59,082 nt of DNA from Bacteroidales bacterium UBA6408 (GCA_002439805.1 DJPQ01000005.1:1-59082); one strand, 5' to 3'. Shown: positions 49,450-58,465, numbered from the stretch's first letter. The notes: generated by a model from the sequence alone, not told the origin. Made by a program: numbers and translations.

Positions 49450-50019
49450 TCAGTCATTCAAATGGATGAGGGAGGCGACGGGCGCGATCTTCGAGAGGCG
49501 GTCGGCGCCGCGGAGGTCGTCGATTTCCACGAGGAAGACAAATTTCTTCACCACCACGCGGCGGGCTGTGCCGTCCTTCACGACCGGGGTTTCCATCAGT
49601 GACTGCGCAAGGGCTTCGGCGGTGCCGCCGGTGGCGAGGATGTCGTCGAGAATCGTGACCTCGATCACGTCGCCGGTGAGGGGGCCGGCGGCGACGTCGC
49701 TCTTGCGGTAGAAGAGCTTGTCGGATCCGTATTCCTTCATGATTTCAACCCCTACAAGGTCGCCCTCCGCGAACGGAAGCTTTCCCGACTTGCGGACCGG
49801 GATGACGTTGGAGACGGCTCCGCCGGTCAGCAGAAGCGGGGTGCCGAAAAGGAAGCCGCGCGCCTCCGGAACGGCAAGGTTAGGCGTATCGACAAGCGAG
49901 TCAAGTTCGGCCGTCACTTCCTGAAAGACATCCTTGGAATAGAGGAACGGCATGATGTCGATGAAATTGATGCCCTCCTTGGGAAAATCCTTGTAAAAGT
50001 TGAGTTTTTCCTGTAACAT
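49450..50019 (-). CDS. apt: Adenine phosphoribosyltransferase-like protein
   Basis: A 189-residue type I phosphoribosyltransferase that would convert adenine and PRPP to AMP for purine salvage. The PRPP loop is VIEVTILDDILATGGTAEAL (around residues 117-136). The N-terminal block KDFPKEGINFIDIMPFL (the usual DFP-x-GI-x-F-x-DI motif), VPEARGFLFGTPLLL and IPVRKSGKLP are Apt features. It is the backbone gene directly upstream of the cas operon on the same strand, and divergent from pmbA. A minus-strand TAACTTTG -7 box lies at 50095-50102. Confidence 0.88.
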   Translation of the reverse strand: MLQEKLNFYKDFPKEGINFIDIMPFLYSKDVFQEVTAELDSLVDTPNLAVPEARGFLFGTPLLLTGGAVSNVIPVRKSGKLPFAEGDLVGVEIMKEYGSDKLFYRKSDVAAGPLTGDVIEVTILDDILATGGTAEALAQSLMETPVVKDGTARRVVVKKFVFLVEIDDLRGADRLSKIAPVASLIHLND

Positions 50020-50221
50020 AATGATTTATCGTTGATTATATTCTCGCTAAAATATCCCGTCCCAAACATTCGGACGTTCATCTGCACAGGTGCGCAAAGT
50101 TAGGAATTTTATTTCTATTTTTGCAGTCCTTTTTGCATACTTTCGGGAGCGTCATTTTCGGCGAATGCTGAAGGGTGAACATACATCGAAGTAAAACGTA
50201 CCATTAAGGCATAGACGAAAC

Positions 50222-51637
50222 ATGATAATCACTGACGAGGAACGGAATCTGGCACGGGCGGGGATGCGCGAGGCGATGGAGCAGGGAATGAGCGGCGCGA
50301 GAGTGACGCTGAACAAGAGCGTGTCGGACACCCTGACCATGCTTGACGGGGAGATTGACAAGGTGAGCCGCTGCGCCGACAGGTCTCTGACCTTCTGCCT
50401 GTTTGCGGACGGACGCTACGGGACATTCTCGACCAACCGGCTGAGCGGGGGCGCGGTGCGTGACTTCGTCAGGAAAGCCTGCGAGACCGTGAAGATTATG
50501 GAAGCGGACAAATGCAGGACGCTCCCGGACAAGGACAGGCTGGCCGCTGATGCAAAGACCGGGCTGGAAGCGGGACTGTGGGACATGGAATATATGGATA
50601 TGTCCGACGGGAAAAGGATTGAACTGGCGCGGAGCATGAAACTCCGCGAGAAAGTCGGAGACGGATGGGCCGTCGTCTCTGAGGAAAACGAATACACGGA
50701 CTACATTGACGAGTGCTTCCAGATTGACTCTCAAGGGTTTGAGGGGCAGCATTTCGAGACAGGATTTTCCTGTTCGTCGGAAGTGACGGTGGCGGACGCC
50801 GCTGGGAGGCGCTTCAGCTCCTGGTGGTGGGACTCGTCGGCGTTCCTCTCCGGGATTCGTCCGGAAAGCTGCGCGGAGACGGCGCTTCAGAGGGCGCTGG
50901 CTTCCATGAACCCGGAGCCGGTGCCCGGAGGATGCTACAGGATGGTGGTTGACGGGAATGTCGGTTCCAAGCTGCTGAACCCGATTGTCAATGCCCTGAG
51001 CGCTTCGGGCATCCAGCAGAAGATGTCGTTTCTCTGCGAGAGCAAGGGACAGCGGATTTTCTCGGAAGGGCTCACGCTCACGGATATGGCACGGGAGAGG
51101 GGCAAGGCCGGGGCGCGGCTGTTCGACTCGGAAGGAGTGGCCACGCGCAACCTGCCCCTGATACGGGAGGGCGTGGTTGAAAATTATTTCGTGAACACCT
51201 ACATGGCCAACAAGACCGGCCTGGAGCCGACGGTGGAGGACATATCGCGGCCGGTTCTCGGGAGCTGGTGCTCGGAGAAGCTGGCGGAGAGTATTGCCGG
51301 ATGCCGTGAGGGAGAAAATGGCGGGAAGCCCGCGCGCTTGGAATGTAACGAAAAAAGACTAACTTTGGACGATATTTTGCGCGGATGCGGGGACGGGATT
51401 TACGTGACGGAGTTCAACGGCGGGAACTGCAACCCCGTGACCGGGGACTATTCCTTCGGAGTGTCGGGATTCCGGTTTGAGGGAGGAAAGCTCGGCAAGC
51501 CGTTCCGCGAGATGCTGATTACCGGGAACATTCCGGAACTCTGGAACAGCCTTCTTGCCGTCGGCGACGACGCGAGGGACTGCGGACGGTGGAGGATGCC
51601 GACGACGGCGTTTGACGGCGTAAGCTTTTCGGCGTAG
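50222..51637 (+). CDS. pmbA: TldE/PmbA-family protein
   Basis: A 471-residue protein of the TldD/PmbA family, subunits of a cytosolic metalloprotease that trims peptides such as microcins and unfolded segments. Family features: VTLNKSVSDTLTMLDGEIDK, FADGRYGTFSTNRLSGGAVR, GCYRMVVDGNVGSKLLNPIV, GLTLTDMARERGKAGARLFDSEGVATRN, then VENYFVNTYMANKTG and FNGGNCNPVTGDYSFGVSGF. No HEXXH-type site is visible, consistent with TldE rather than TldD. A TldD partner is not in the window. A hydrophilic stretch (CREGENGGKPARLECNEKR) interrupts the C-terminal domain. A TATTTTTG -7 box lies at 50116-50123. Confidence 0.9.
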   Translation: MIITDEERNLARAGMREAMEQGMSGARVTLNKSVSDTLTMLDGEIDKVSRCADRSLTFCLFADGRYGTFSTNRLSGGAVRDFVRKACETVKIMEADKCRTLPDKDRLAADAKTGLEAGLWDMEYMDMSDGKRIELARSMKLREKVGDGWAVVSEENEYTDYIDECFQIDSQGFEGQHFETGFSCSSEVTVADAAGRRFSSWWWDSSAFLSGIRPESCAETALQRALASMNPEPVPGGCYRMVVDGNVGSKLLNPIVNALSASGIQQKMSFLCESKGQRIFSEGLTLTDMARERGKAGARLFDSEGVATRNLPLIREGVVENYFVNTYMANKTGLEPTVEDISRPVLGSWCSEKLAESIAGCREGENGGKPARLECNEKRLTLDDILRGCGDGIYVTEFNGGNCNPVTGDYSFGVSGFRFEGGKLGKPFREMLITGNIPELWNSLLAVGDDARDCGRWRMPTTAFDGVSFSA

Positions 51638-51865
51638 TTTGGTGCGTGAGACATACAGGCACTTGAGTGCCGTGCGCAGAACAACGAAGCGAGGGTCTCG
51701 TGCGATAGTGTGCACGGAGCACCACTTCCCCTATTAGGGGACGGGAGGGGTAAATGAGAGAGGGCGAAGCGCTGCTGCCCGTGGTGCGACGTACTCATTT
51801 CGGCGAAGCCTGTAATTTTGAATATATTAAGAAACGTGAAAAAAAACTGCATCAGATTTGTCTTT

Positions 51866-51951
51866 GATTTTCGAGTATAGATTTCTTCTGGAAGAAGGAG
51901 TGTACTGGATGTACACGACTGATGAGAAAAGGGATATAGACCGAAAAGGAT
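51866..51951 (+). repeat. ~85-nt repeated upstream element, copy 2 (before slyD)
   Basis: Matches 19754-19838. It has a perfect 6-bp hairpin, GTGTAC-TGGAT-GTACAC, followed by GACTGATGAGAAAAGGGATA and TAGACCGAAAAGGAT. It ends 51 bases before the slyD ATG. The rest of the 365-base gap 51638-52002 holds no gene that I can support. Confidence 0.6.
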
Positions 51952-52002
51952 GAAAAAGATGATGCAGGTTATTTTTTGAAGGTCTCTAAAAACAAAGGAA
52001 AT

Positions 52003-52692
52003 ATGAAAGTAGAAAAGAACACTGTGGTGGCTCTGACTTATGAGCTGAACGTTGATGGACAGATTGTTGACAAATGCACCGTGGAGAGGCCTCTGGACTT
52101 CATTCACGGCATGGGCTATCTGCTGCCGAAATTTGAGGAGGAGGTCGCCGGTCTTGAGGCCGGGGACAAGTTCGAGTTCACGCTGACTCCCGAGGAGGGC
52201 TACGGGAAGGTGGATCCGAAGATGATAGTCGATCTGCCTGTGGAAGCATTTTCAGACCAGGAGGGCAAGATTCGCCACGACCTGCTCGTGGAAGGCTCAA
52301 GCGTCACTCTCGTGAACCAGTACGGGCAGCCTGTTCCGGCGAAGATTGTGAAGGTGGAGGCAAAGACGGTGAAGGTCGATGTGAACCACCCGATGGCGGG
52401 CAAGACGCTGAATTTCAAGGGTGAGATTGTGAGCGTGCGTCCTGCGACCGAGAAGGAAATCAAGGAGGGACTGCATGGGGAGTTAGCCGGAGGATGCTCA
52501 GGCTGCGGAGGAAACTGCGGCGAGGGAGGATGCGAAGGCTGCGGCAGCGACAACGGCTGCGGAGACGGCAAAGACTGCGGATGCGGCAAAGATTGCGCTG
52601 ACGGCAAAGCCTGCGGATGCGGAGACGGAGAAGCCTGCGGATGCGGAGACGGAGAAGCCTGCGGATGCGGAGACAACTGCGACTGCAAATAA
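52003..52692 (+). CDS. slyD: SlyD-type FKBP peptidyl-prolyl isomerase with Cys/Gly-rich metal-binding tail
   Basis: A 229-residue protein. The start is the ATG giving MKVEKNTVVALTYELNVDGQ; nine upstream codons from a TTG are not used. The FKBP domain (PLDFIHGMGYLLPKFEEEVAG, FTLTPEEGYGKVDPKMI) is interrupted by the insert-in-flap chaperone domain (LVEGSSVTLVNQYGQPVPA), and VDVNHPMAGKTLNFKGEIVSV closes the fold. The last ~65 residues are a Cys-, Gly- and Asp-rich tail, including tandem GEACGCGD units, likely to bind nickel or zinc. Such proteins help fold proteins and deliver nickel in the cytosol. The ~85-nt repeat element is in its leader. Confidence 0.93.
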   Translation: MKVEKNTVVALTYELNVDGQIVDKCTVERPLDFIHGMGYLLPKFEEEVAGLEAGDKFEFTLTPEEGYGKVDPKMIVDLPVEAFSDQEGKIRHDLLVEGSSVTLVNQYGQPVPAKIVKVEAKTVKVDVNHPMAGKTLNFKGEIVSVRPATEKEIKEGLHGELAGGCSGCGGNCGEGGCEGCGSDNGCGDGKDCGCGKDCADGKACGCGDGEACGCGDGEACGCGDNCDCK

Positions 52693-52767
52693 AAGAAGCG
52701 GAGTGTCCAAAACATTCATGATTGTCATTTCGAGCGGAGTGAAACGGAGTCGGGAAATCTTTGCGCG

Positions 52768-53928
52768 ATGAAAGTTGCCGTCGTCATACTGAACTGGAAC
52801 ACAGCCGATTACTTGCGGAGGTTTCTGCCCCCGCTGCTTGAGTCCGCGGACTTGTTCAACCGAGGGGGCTGCCCGGGCGAAGAAACGGACAGCATCAAAG
52901 TGAAACCATGCATGTCCGGAGACTCCTCTGACCGGGCGGATGTTGTGGTCGCGGACAGCGCTTCCACGGACGGTTCGATGGAGATGATGGCCAAGGAGTT
53001 CCCGTCAGTACGCAGGATACCCCTCGCGGAAAACTACGGCTTCACCGGCGGCTACAACCGGGCATTCCGGGAGTTGGAGAACCACCCCGCATCAGGCCCG
53101 GTCGGAGTGGAGGCGGAGGGGCGGCGCTCCGGGACGGCATACGACCTTTTCGTGCTGCTCAACTCGGACATCGAGGTCACGCGGGACTGGCTGCGTCCGC
53201 TCGTGCAATGGATGAAAGACCATCCGGAATGCGGAGCCTGCGGCCCGAAGCTGCACAGCTGGTACGAGAGGGACAGGTTCGAGTATGCCGGGGCGGCCGG
53301 AGGACTGATTGACCGTTTCGGCTACCCCTTCTGCCGGGGCCGCGTGATGGGCAGGGTGGAGACCGACAGAGGGCAGTACGACTCCCCCTCTGACGTGCTC
53401 TGGGTGACCGGAGCCTGCCTCATGGTCAGGATATCCGTGTGGAAGGCGCTCGGAGGGCTTGACGAGAGGTTCTTTGCGCACATGGAGGAGATTGACCTGT
53501 GCTGGAGGATGCAGCTGGAGGGATGGAAAGTGACCGTGGTTCCGGAATCGACAGTGTTTCACCTCGGAGGAGGGACGCTGCCGCAGAACTCGCCGCAGAA
53601 GCTCTACCTCAACTACCGCAACAACCTGCTCCTGCTCGACAACAACCTGGCACGGACAATCGGCCGGCGGAGAGCGGCAGTGAGGATTTTCTTCAGGAAG
53701 ATTCTGGACGGATGCTCGGCCCTGACCTACCTGCTGTCCCTCAGGACGAACTATTTCAAGGCCGTATGGCGGGCGCACAGGGACGCGGCAAGGCTCATCG
53801 CCGGGAAAACGGGCGGAAGGCAGCGGGGGAAGAGCATGTCCGAGGCCGGTGTTAGCCGCGGCGTCGCCGGGATTTATGACGGCTGCATGATTCCCCGCGC
53901 GCTGCTGGGAATGAAAATACATTTGTAA
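52768..53928 (+). CDS. Family 2 glycosyltransferase
   Basis: A 386-residue GT-A fold transferase, rhamnosyltransferase-like. Features: VAVVILNWNTADYLRRFLPP, VVADSASTDGSMEMM, NYGFTGGYNRAFRE, the DxD-like FVLLNSDIEVTRDWLRPLV, ACGPKLHSWYERDRFEYAG, LWVTGACLMVRISVWKALGG, LDERFFAHMEEIDLCWRMQ and FHLGGGTLP. Two loops are longer than usual: ~25 residues after LLESADLF and ~20 residues before YDLFVLLNSD. It would add a sugar to a surface polysaccharide or lipid; donor and acceptor are unknown. It lies alone between slyD and trkA, not in a polysaccharide cluster. Confidence 0.9.
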   Translation: MKVAVVILNWNTADYLRRFLPPLLESADLFNRGGCPGEETDSIKVKPCMSGDSSDRADVVVADSASTDGSMEMMAKEFPSVRRIPLAENYGFTGGYNRAFRELENHPASGPVGVEAEGRRSGTAYDLFVLLNSDIEVTRDWLRPLVQWMKDHPECGACGPKLHSWYERDRFEYAGAAGGLIDRFGYPFCRGRVMGRVETDRGQYDSPSDVLWVTGACLMVRISVWKALGGLDERFFAHMEEIDLCWRMQLEGWKVTVVPESTVFHLGGGTLPQNSPQKLYLNYRNNLLLLDNNLARTIGRRRAAVRIFFRKILDGCSALTYLLSLRTNYFKAVWRAHRDAARLIAGKTGGRQRGKSMSEAGVSRGVAGIYDGCMIPRALLGMKIHL

Positions 53929-53993
53929 CGCGCCGGTTGCCCGCCACTGGTTTTGCAGGGAGCGGGAGATATGGGTATAAGTAATTGTTAATT

Positions 53994-55352
53994 ATGAGGA
54001 TAGTTATTGCAGGAGCGGGAGAGGTCGGCTCACATCTGGCGAAGATGCTGAGCAGCGAATCCAATGACATAACCGTAATCGACAGTGAGCAGGGACGACT
54101 GGACAGCCTGTCTGCGATTGCGGACATCGTAACCGTCTGCGGGAATTCTTCGGAAATCGGTGTGCTGCGCGAGGCGGGAGTGCCGGAAGCGGACCTGTTC
54201 ATAGCCGTGAATCCTTCGGAGTCGCAGGACGTGAACATAGTCAGCGCAATTCTCGCGAAGAAACTCGGCAGCCGCAAGGTCACCGCGCGCGTCAACACGG
54301 AAGAATATCTCTCCTTCGAGAATAAGAACATATTCACGGAGATGGGCATTGACCTGCTCTTCTATCCGGAAAAAATCGCTGCGAACGAAATCGTCGATCT
54401 GTTGCGCAACAACGCATCCGCGGACTCGATGGACTTCGCGAGGGGAAGGATTCAGATGTCGGTGTTCAAGGTGGAGGACGACTCCCCTCTCCTGGACATG
54501 AACGTGCTCGACCTGAGCCGCCAGGCCACGTCCGAAGACCTCCAGTTCAGAGTCGTCGCCATATCCCGCAACAACTCGACGATTATTCCCAAGGTCGATA
54601 CGAGGTTCAAATATCATGATCTCGTCTATATCATCTCGAACCGCGAGGGCACACGGATGCTGATGGAGTTCATCGGCACGGTGAATATCGAAGTCGATAA
54701 GGTCATGATTCTCGGAGGAAGCCACACGGCGGAGATGGTGGCGCGGCAGCTCGTCGGGCATACCGGCAGGATAAAAATCATCGACAACGACAAGGGACGC
54801 TGTCTCGAACTGTCTGAAAGCCTGGGAGATGCGGTGACTGTCATCAATGCGGACGGGAGGAACTCGGATGTGCTCATCGAGGAGGACATACGCAATTTCG
54901 ACGCTTTCGTCGCGCTCACCGGCTCGTCTGAGGCGAACATTCTCGCCTGCGTCGCGGCAAAGAGGCTCGGGATTCCGAGGACGATTGCGGAGGTCGAGAA
55001 CATCGAATACATACGCCTCGCCGACGGGATGGGAGTCGATGCCGTCATAAACAAGAAACTCATCACGGCCGGACGAATCTTCAAGTTCACGCTGAGCGAC
55101 AAGGTACGTTTCATCAAATATATGAACGGGACGAACGCCGAGGTTCTGGAATATATCGTCGCCAAGGACGCGAAGATTACGTCGGGGAGCCTCATGGACC
55201 TCGATTTTCCGAAGAACGCGATTGTGGGAGGGGTGATTCGCGGCAACAATTCGTTCATCGCGGTGGGAGGCACACGGATTCAGGAATATGACCGCGTGGT
55301 CGTCTTTGCACTGCCAGAGGCGGTGAGGGAGGTGGATAGATTCTTCAAATAA
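53994..55352 (+). CDS. trkA: Trk potassium uptake regulator TrkA
   Basis: A 452-residue cytosolic regulator with two RCK-N/RCK-C pairs. The start is the ATG giving MRIVIAGAGEVGSHLAKML; a TTG three codons earlier is ignored. The first Rossmann fold has GAGEVG and DSEQGRLDSL. The second begins VDKVMILGGSHTAEMVARQL and has IIDNDKGRCLELSESL. Ligand-binding C-domains follow each (VFKVEDDSPLLDMNVLDL, LEYIVAKDAKITSGSLMDLD). It gates TrkH (11441-12886) by binding NAD(H) and nucleotides. A copy of the palindromic repeat begins 9 bases after the stop. Confidence 0.94.
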   Translation: MRIVIAGAGEVGSHLAKMLSSESNDITVIDSEQGRLDSLSAIADIVTVCGNSSEIGVLREAGVPEADLFIAVNPSESQDVNIVSAILAKKLGSRKVTARVNTEEYLSFENKNIFTEMGIDLLFYPEKIAANEIVDLLRNNASADSMDFARGRIQMSVFKVEDDSPLLDMNVLDLSRQATSEDLQFRVVAISRNNSTIIPKVDTRFKYHDLVYIISNREGTRMLMEFIGTVNIEVDKVMILGGSHTAEMVARQLVGHTGRIKIIDNDKGRCLELSESLGDAVTVINADGRNSDVLIEEDIRNFDAFVALTGSSEANILACVAAKRLGIPRTIAEVENIEYIRLADGMGVDAVINKKLITAGRIFKFTLSDKVRFIKYMNGTNAEVLEYIVAKDAKITSGSLMDLDFPKNAIVGGVIRGNNSFIAVGGTRIQEYDRVVVFALPEAVREVDRFFK

Positions 55353-55361
55353 CGGGATGTC

Positions 55362-55480
55362 GGGGCGCCTAAAAGGCGGTCTGCTTCGTTGAATGTCTTG
55401 ATGAAATCCTCACAACCATCAGGTTGCTGCGGTATTCATCTGCGCCATCAGCCTTGCAGCCCATCCTTTTATGCATCCCC
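55362..55480 (+). repeat. Dispersed palindromic repeat, copy D
   Basis: Begins GGGGCGCCTAAAAGG and ends CCTTTTATGCATCCCC, nearly identical to copy A, with inner arms CAACC/GGTTG around ATCA. It lies just after the trkA stop in the same direction. The remaining gap to grpE holds a TTTCTGCTTTTCA direct repeat, a palindrome and a promoter box but no gene. Confidence 0.8.
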
Positions 55481-55545
55481 TCTCTTTCAGCTTTTTCTTT
55501 ACGCTTCCCTTTTCTGCTTTTCATTTCTGCTTTTCATTTAGGGAT

Positions 55546-55560
55546 ATGACAAAATGTCAT
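55546..55560. promoter_or_regulatory. Palindrome upstream of grpE-dnaJ, possible operator
   Basis: ATGACA-AAA-TGTCAT is a perfect inverted repeat 116 bases before the grpE start. It is not the CIRCE heat-shock element. It could bind a dimeric regulator of the chaperone operon; the protein is unknown. Confidence 0.4.
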
Positions 55561-55645
55561 TAGAATGGCTGCGGCTTGCTCTTTGAGTTAGAGTGGGCGG
55601 GTTCGATGTGCCGGGATGAAAGTCCGGGGCGTGTCGGACTGTGTT

Positions 55646-55653
55646 ATATGTTT
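55646..55653 (+). promoter_or_regulatory. -7 box of the grpE-dnaJ promoter
   Basis: TATGTTTG matches TAnnTTTG and lies 22 bases before the grpE ATG. A -33 TTTG at the usual distance is not evident. Confidence 0.4.
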
Positions 55654-55675
55654 GACAAATATGGAGAAATAGGAT

Positions 55676-56302
55676 ATGAGCAAGAACAAGAAACGTCACG
55701 AAAGGACTGACGAGCAAGAAGTTACTAAAAAGGAAGAAATGGTGGCGGAGACTGCGGCCGGACAGGAGGCCGAAGGTTCGGAGAAAGAATCGGAGGCGGA
55801 GGCGCAGACGGATGAGGTCGAGGAGCTGAAGAAGTCGAAAGCCGAACTTGAGACCAAACTGGCAGCCGCCGGTGACAAACTGGCCAAGACGGAAGACGCC
55901 TATGTAAGGCTTATGGCTGAGTTCGACAATTTCAGACGCCGGGCCGCCCAGGAAAGGCTCAACTTGGTGGCGACAGCCGCTGAAGACACGATAAAGGGGC
56001 TGCTTGTGGTTCTGGACGACTGCGAGAGAGCGATGAAGGTGCTTGCGGAATCGGATGATTCGGCTGCCGCGAAGGAAGGCACCGAACTGATTTACGGGAA
56101 GCTGATGGCATATCTCAAGAGCAAGGGGCTGACCCCGATTGAGGCGGCCGGCACCGAGTTTAACACTGACGAGCAGGAGGCCGTGGCGCAGTTCCCTGTC
56201 GAGGATGCCGACAAGAAAGGCAAAGTCTTCGACGTCGTGCAGACAGGCTACAAGCTCAACGGCAAGGTCATCCGCTTCGCGAAGGTGGTAGTCGGAATCT
56301 GA
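55676..56302 (+). CDS. grpE: Nucleotide exchange factor GrpE
   Basis: A 208-residue cochaperone that releases ADP from DnaK. An acidic, low-complexity N-terminal region (~residues 1-50) leads into a long coiled coil (VEELKKSKAELETKLAAAGD), then the conserved AYVRLMAEFDNFRRRAAQER block and LVVLDDCERAM helices. The C-terminal beta domain ends with FDVVQTGYKLNGKVIRFAKV. dnaJ follows after 68 bases, so they form a heat-shock operon. dnaK is not in the window. Confidence 0.96.
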   Translation: MSKNKKRHERTDEQEVTKKEEMVAETAAGQEAEGSEKESEAEAQTDEVEELKKSKAELETKLAAAGDKLAKTEDAYVRLMAEFDNFRRRAAQERLNLVATAAEDTIKGLLVVLDDCERAMKVLAESDDSAAAKEGTELIYGKLMAYLKSKGLTPIEAAGTEFNTDEQEAVAQFPVEDADKKGKVFDVVQTGYKLNGKVIRFAKVVVGI

Positions 56303-56370
56303 CGGGTGGTCGTCCGACGATAGACGGACGGATGCAGTAAGCGGACAGAAAAAAGCGGAGAAAGAAGATT

Positions 56371-57555
56371 ATGGCAGCAGCAAAAAGAGATTATTATGAA
56401 GTGCTCGGGGTCGCCAAGACAGCGACGCCCGATGAAATAAAGAAGGCCTACAGGGCACTGGCAATCAAATATCACCCGGACAAGAATCCGGGGAACAAGG
56501 AAGCCGAGGAAAAGTTCAAGGAAGCCGCGGAGGCCTACGCGGTGCTGAGCGACCCGGAGAAGAGGAAGAAATATGACCAGTTCGGCCATGCCGGAGTGGG
56601 AGACAATCCGGGACCTGACTTCAGCGGCGGCTTCGGAGACCTCAACGACATCCTGAACAACCTCTTCGGAGGCGCGTTCGGAGGTTTTTCCGGAAGCTTC
56701 GGAGGCGACGGCGGATTCGGCGGTTTCAGCGGGTTCGGCGGAGGCCGCACGCAGGAGAGGGTTGCGAGAGGCAAGGACATCAGGGTTCATGCGCATCTGA
56801 CTCTCGAAGAAGTGGCGCGAGGAGTGGAGAAGGATATAACAATCGAGAGGTTTGTGCCGTGTCAGGCATGCGGCGGAAAGGGCGCGAAGTCGGCCGCGGA
56901 CATAAAGACCTGCCCGAACTGCAAGGGAACCGGCCAGTACAAGAGAGTGGTTCAGTCGTTCCTCGGTCAGACCGTGGCCTATTCGCCTTGCCCGCAGTGC
57001 GGCGGCACAGGCAAGATTGTCACGAATCCGTGCCCGAGCTGCGGCGGAAGCGGTCTGGTCAGGAAACGCGAGACGGTGCGCGTGAAGATTCCTGCGGGAG
57101 TCGAGGACGGGATGCAGCTCAGGGTGACCGGGGCCGGCAACGCCGCGCAGAACAACGGAATCAACGGAGACCTGCTCGTGGTCATCGACATAGATGCGAA
57201 CAAGGATTTCGAGCGCAAGGACAACAACCTGTTCTACACCAAGGTCATCTCCGTGACCGACGCCATGCTCGGATGCGAGGTTGACATCCCGGGCATCAAC
57301 GGCACGACGCAGAAACTCAAGATTGAGCCGGGCACGCAGTCAGGCACTGTGCTCACGATGCGCGGCAAGGGTCTGCCTTCAGTGAACAGCTACGGCTGCG
57401 GAAACCTCTATGTCAAGGTCTGCGTGTGGATTCCTAAGAAGCTCAGCCGCGAAAGCAAGGAGCTTGTCGAGGCTCTGGGACGGTCGGCGGATGTCATTCC
57501 GAATCCTACGAAGGATGATAAGTCGTTCTTTGATAGGCTGAAAAATCTGTTTTAG
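56371..57555 (+). CDS. dnaJ: Chaperone DnaJ
   Basis: A 394-residue Hsp40. The J-domain (residues ~4-70) has the HPD motif in LAIKYHPDKNPGNKEAEEKF. The Gly/Phe-rich linker is long (FGGAFGGFSGSFGGDGGFGG and onward). The zinc-binding domain has four CxxCxGxG repeats: CQACGGKG, CPNCKGTG, CPQCGGTG and CPSCGGSG. The C-terminal substrate-binding beta domains include VKIPAGVEDGMQLRVTGAGN and GTVLTMRGKGLPSVNSYG. It stimulates DnaK ATPase and holds unfolded clients. A terminator lies ~80 bases downstream. Confidence 0.97.
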   Translation: MAAAKRDYYEVLGVAKTATPDEIKKAYRALAIKYHPDKNPGNKEAEEKFKEAAEAYAVLSDPEKRKKYDQFGHAGVGDNPGPDFSGGFGDLNDILNNLFGGAFGGFSGSFGGDGGFGGFSGFGGGRTQERVARGKDIRVHAHLTLEEVARGVEKDITIERFVPCQACGGKGAKSAADIKTCPNCKGTGQYKRVVQSFLGQTVAYSPCPQCGGTGKIVTNPCPSCGGSGLVRKRETVRVKIPAGVEDGMQLRVTGAGNAAQNNGINGDLLVVIDIDANKDFERKDNNLFYTKVISVTDAMLGCEVDIPGINGTTQKLKIEPGTQSGTVLTMRGKGLPSVNSYGCGNLYVKVCVWIPKKLSRESKELVEALGRSADVIPNPTKDDKSFFDRLKNLF

Positions 57556-57632
57556 CATCCCCTTTCCCTAAGCACCTGTTACAGAATGCTATTCAATTGT
57601 AATTCAGAGACTGAACGGGAGTTGATGTTTGA

Positions 57633-57669
57633 AGCCTGAACGGAGAAATCCTTTCAGGCTCCTTTTTAT
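57633..57669 (+). terminator. Terminator after dnaJ
   Basis: Arms AGCCTGAA (57633-57640) and TTCAGGCT (57653-57660) are perfectly complementary and followed by CCTTTTTATTTT. It also separates dnaJ from the convergent gene ending at 57685. Confidence 0.75.
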
Positions 57670-57684
57670 TTTCAGCCGGTTACC

Positions 57685-58347
57685 CTATTCCCAGTCGGTG
57701 AGCTTGAGGCGGAACTTGATGCTGGTGGAGATTTGCCCTTCCTCGCCCCTGACGCGGCTCGGGAAGGTGCGGCGGGACTCCTCGATGAAGCCGAGCTTGC
57801 GGAAGACATTGCCGTCCGGCTCTATGCCTTCGCGGACAGCCCGCCCCGGGACGGCGGTGGAGATGGCGTAGGTCATCACGTCGTCGGGGTGGCGGTCTGA
57901 GATGAATGCCTTGAGCAGCTTGCCCATGCCGCCCACTACCCGGGTGTCGCGGAGAGAGGCGTAGCGCACCCACTCATAGGAACTGACCGTCCGTCCCTGC
58001 TTTTCCCAGCGGCGCGCGTTCGAGAAGGTCGCGACGGCGACAAGTTCGCCGGCGATGTTCTCCCCGGACTCAACTTTGCCCTCATCACCGACTCCCGCAA
58101 CCGGGACTTCATGCATGACGGCGCCGCTTCCCTCCGCGAACTTTGCCTCCGTCAGGACTCCCCGCCTTTCGGCCGCCCCGGTGGCGCGGCGGCGGAAAAG
58201 TCCGTAGCAGTCGCGGCAGGCGGCGCTTCCATAGACATGATTGGCATCGAGGAAAGCATCGGCAGTGGATTTGTCGATTTTCCGCACGTCGCAGTTCCTT
58301 GCAAACACGGTTCTTTCAGTGATTATCGGGTCGTTCAGCACATTCAT
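57685..58347 (-). CDS. GNAT/Mom-like acyltransferase-fold protein
   Basis: A 220-residue protein. The start is the ATG giving MNVLNDPIITERTVFARNCD; 15 upstream codons overlap a likely promoter (TTTG then TATATCTTCG). The fold blocks ADAFLDANHVYGSAACRDCY, ELVAVATFSNARRW, SSYEWVRYASLRDTRVVGGM, GKLLKAFISDRHPDDVMTYA and NVFRKLGFIEESRR resemble the Mom/phage GNAT-like group, whose members modify DNA bases or have unknown acyl acceptors. A hydrophilic loop of about 45 residues (starting RRRATGAAERRGVLTEAKF) separates the first two blocks. Phage origin is possible, but no phage genes are nearby. Substrate unknown. Confidence 0.6.
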   Translation of the reverse strand: MNVLNDPIITERTVFARNCDVRKIDKSTADAFLDANHVYGSAACRDCYGLFRRRATGAAERRGVLTEAKFAEGSGAVMHEVPVAGVGDEGKVESGENIAGELVAVATFSNARRWEKQGRTVSSYEWVRYASLRDTRVVGGMGKLLKAFISDRHPDDVMTYAISTAVPGRAVREGIEPDGNVFRKLGFIEESRRTFPSRVRGEEGQISTSIKFRLKLTDWE

Positions 58348-58465
58348 GATTGCGCGAAGATATAAAATTTTGCAGTCAAAACCATATACCATAACCCCGA
58401 AAATACCTATCTTTGCCGGGCGGACGGGTGCACGGGATTCATCTCCATGACAAAGCCATGGCTAT

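Noticed and set aside
51907..51951. CTGATGAG...GAAA in the repeat before slyD, reminiscent of a hammerhead ribozyme core
   Set aside because: The bases between cannot form a proper stem II, and the guaA copy has CCGATGAG and CAAAAA, so the core is not kept.
51448..52107. Minus-strand frames at 51448-52107 and 19156-19938 sharing a GLYPFSH..SCT peptide
   Set aside because: The shared peptide comes from the ~85-nt DNA repeat on the other strand; the rest is antisense to pmbA, guaB or guaA.
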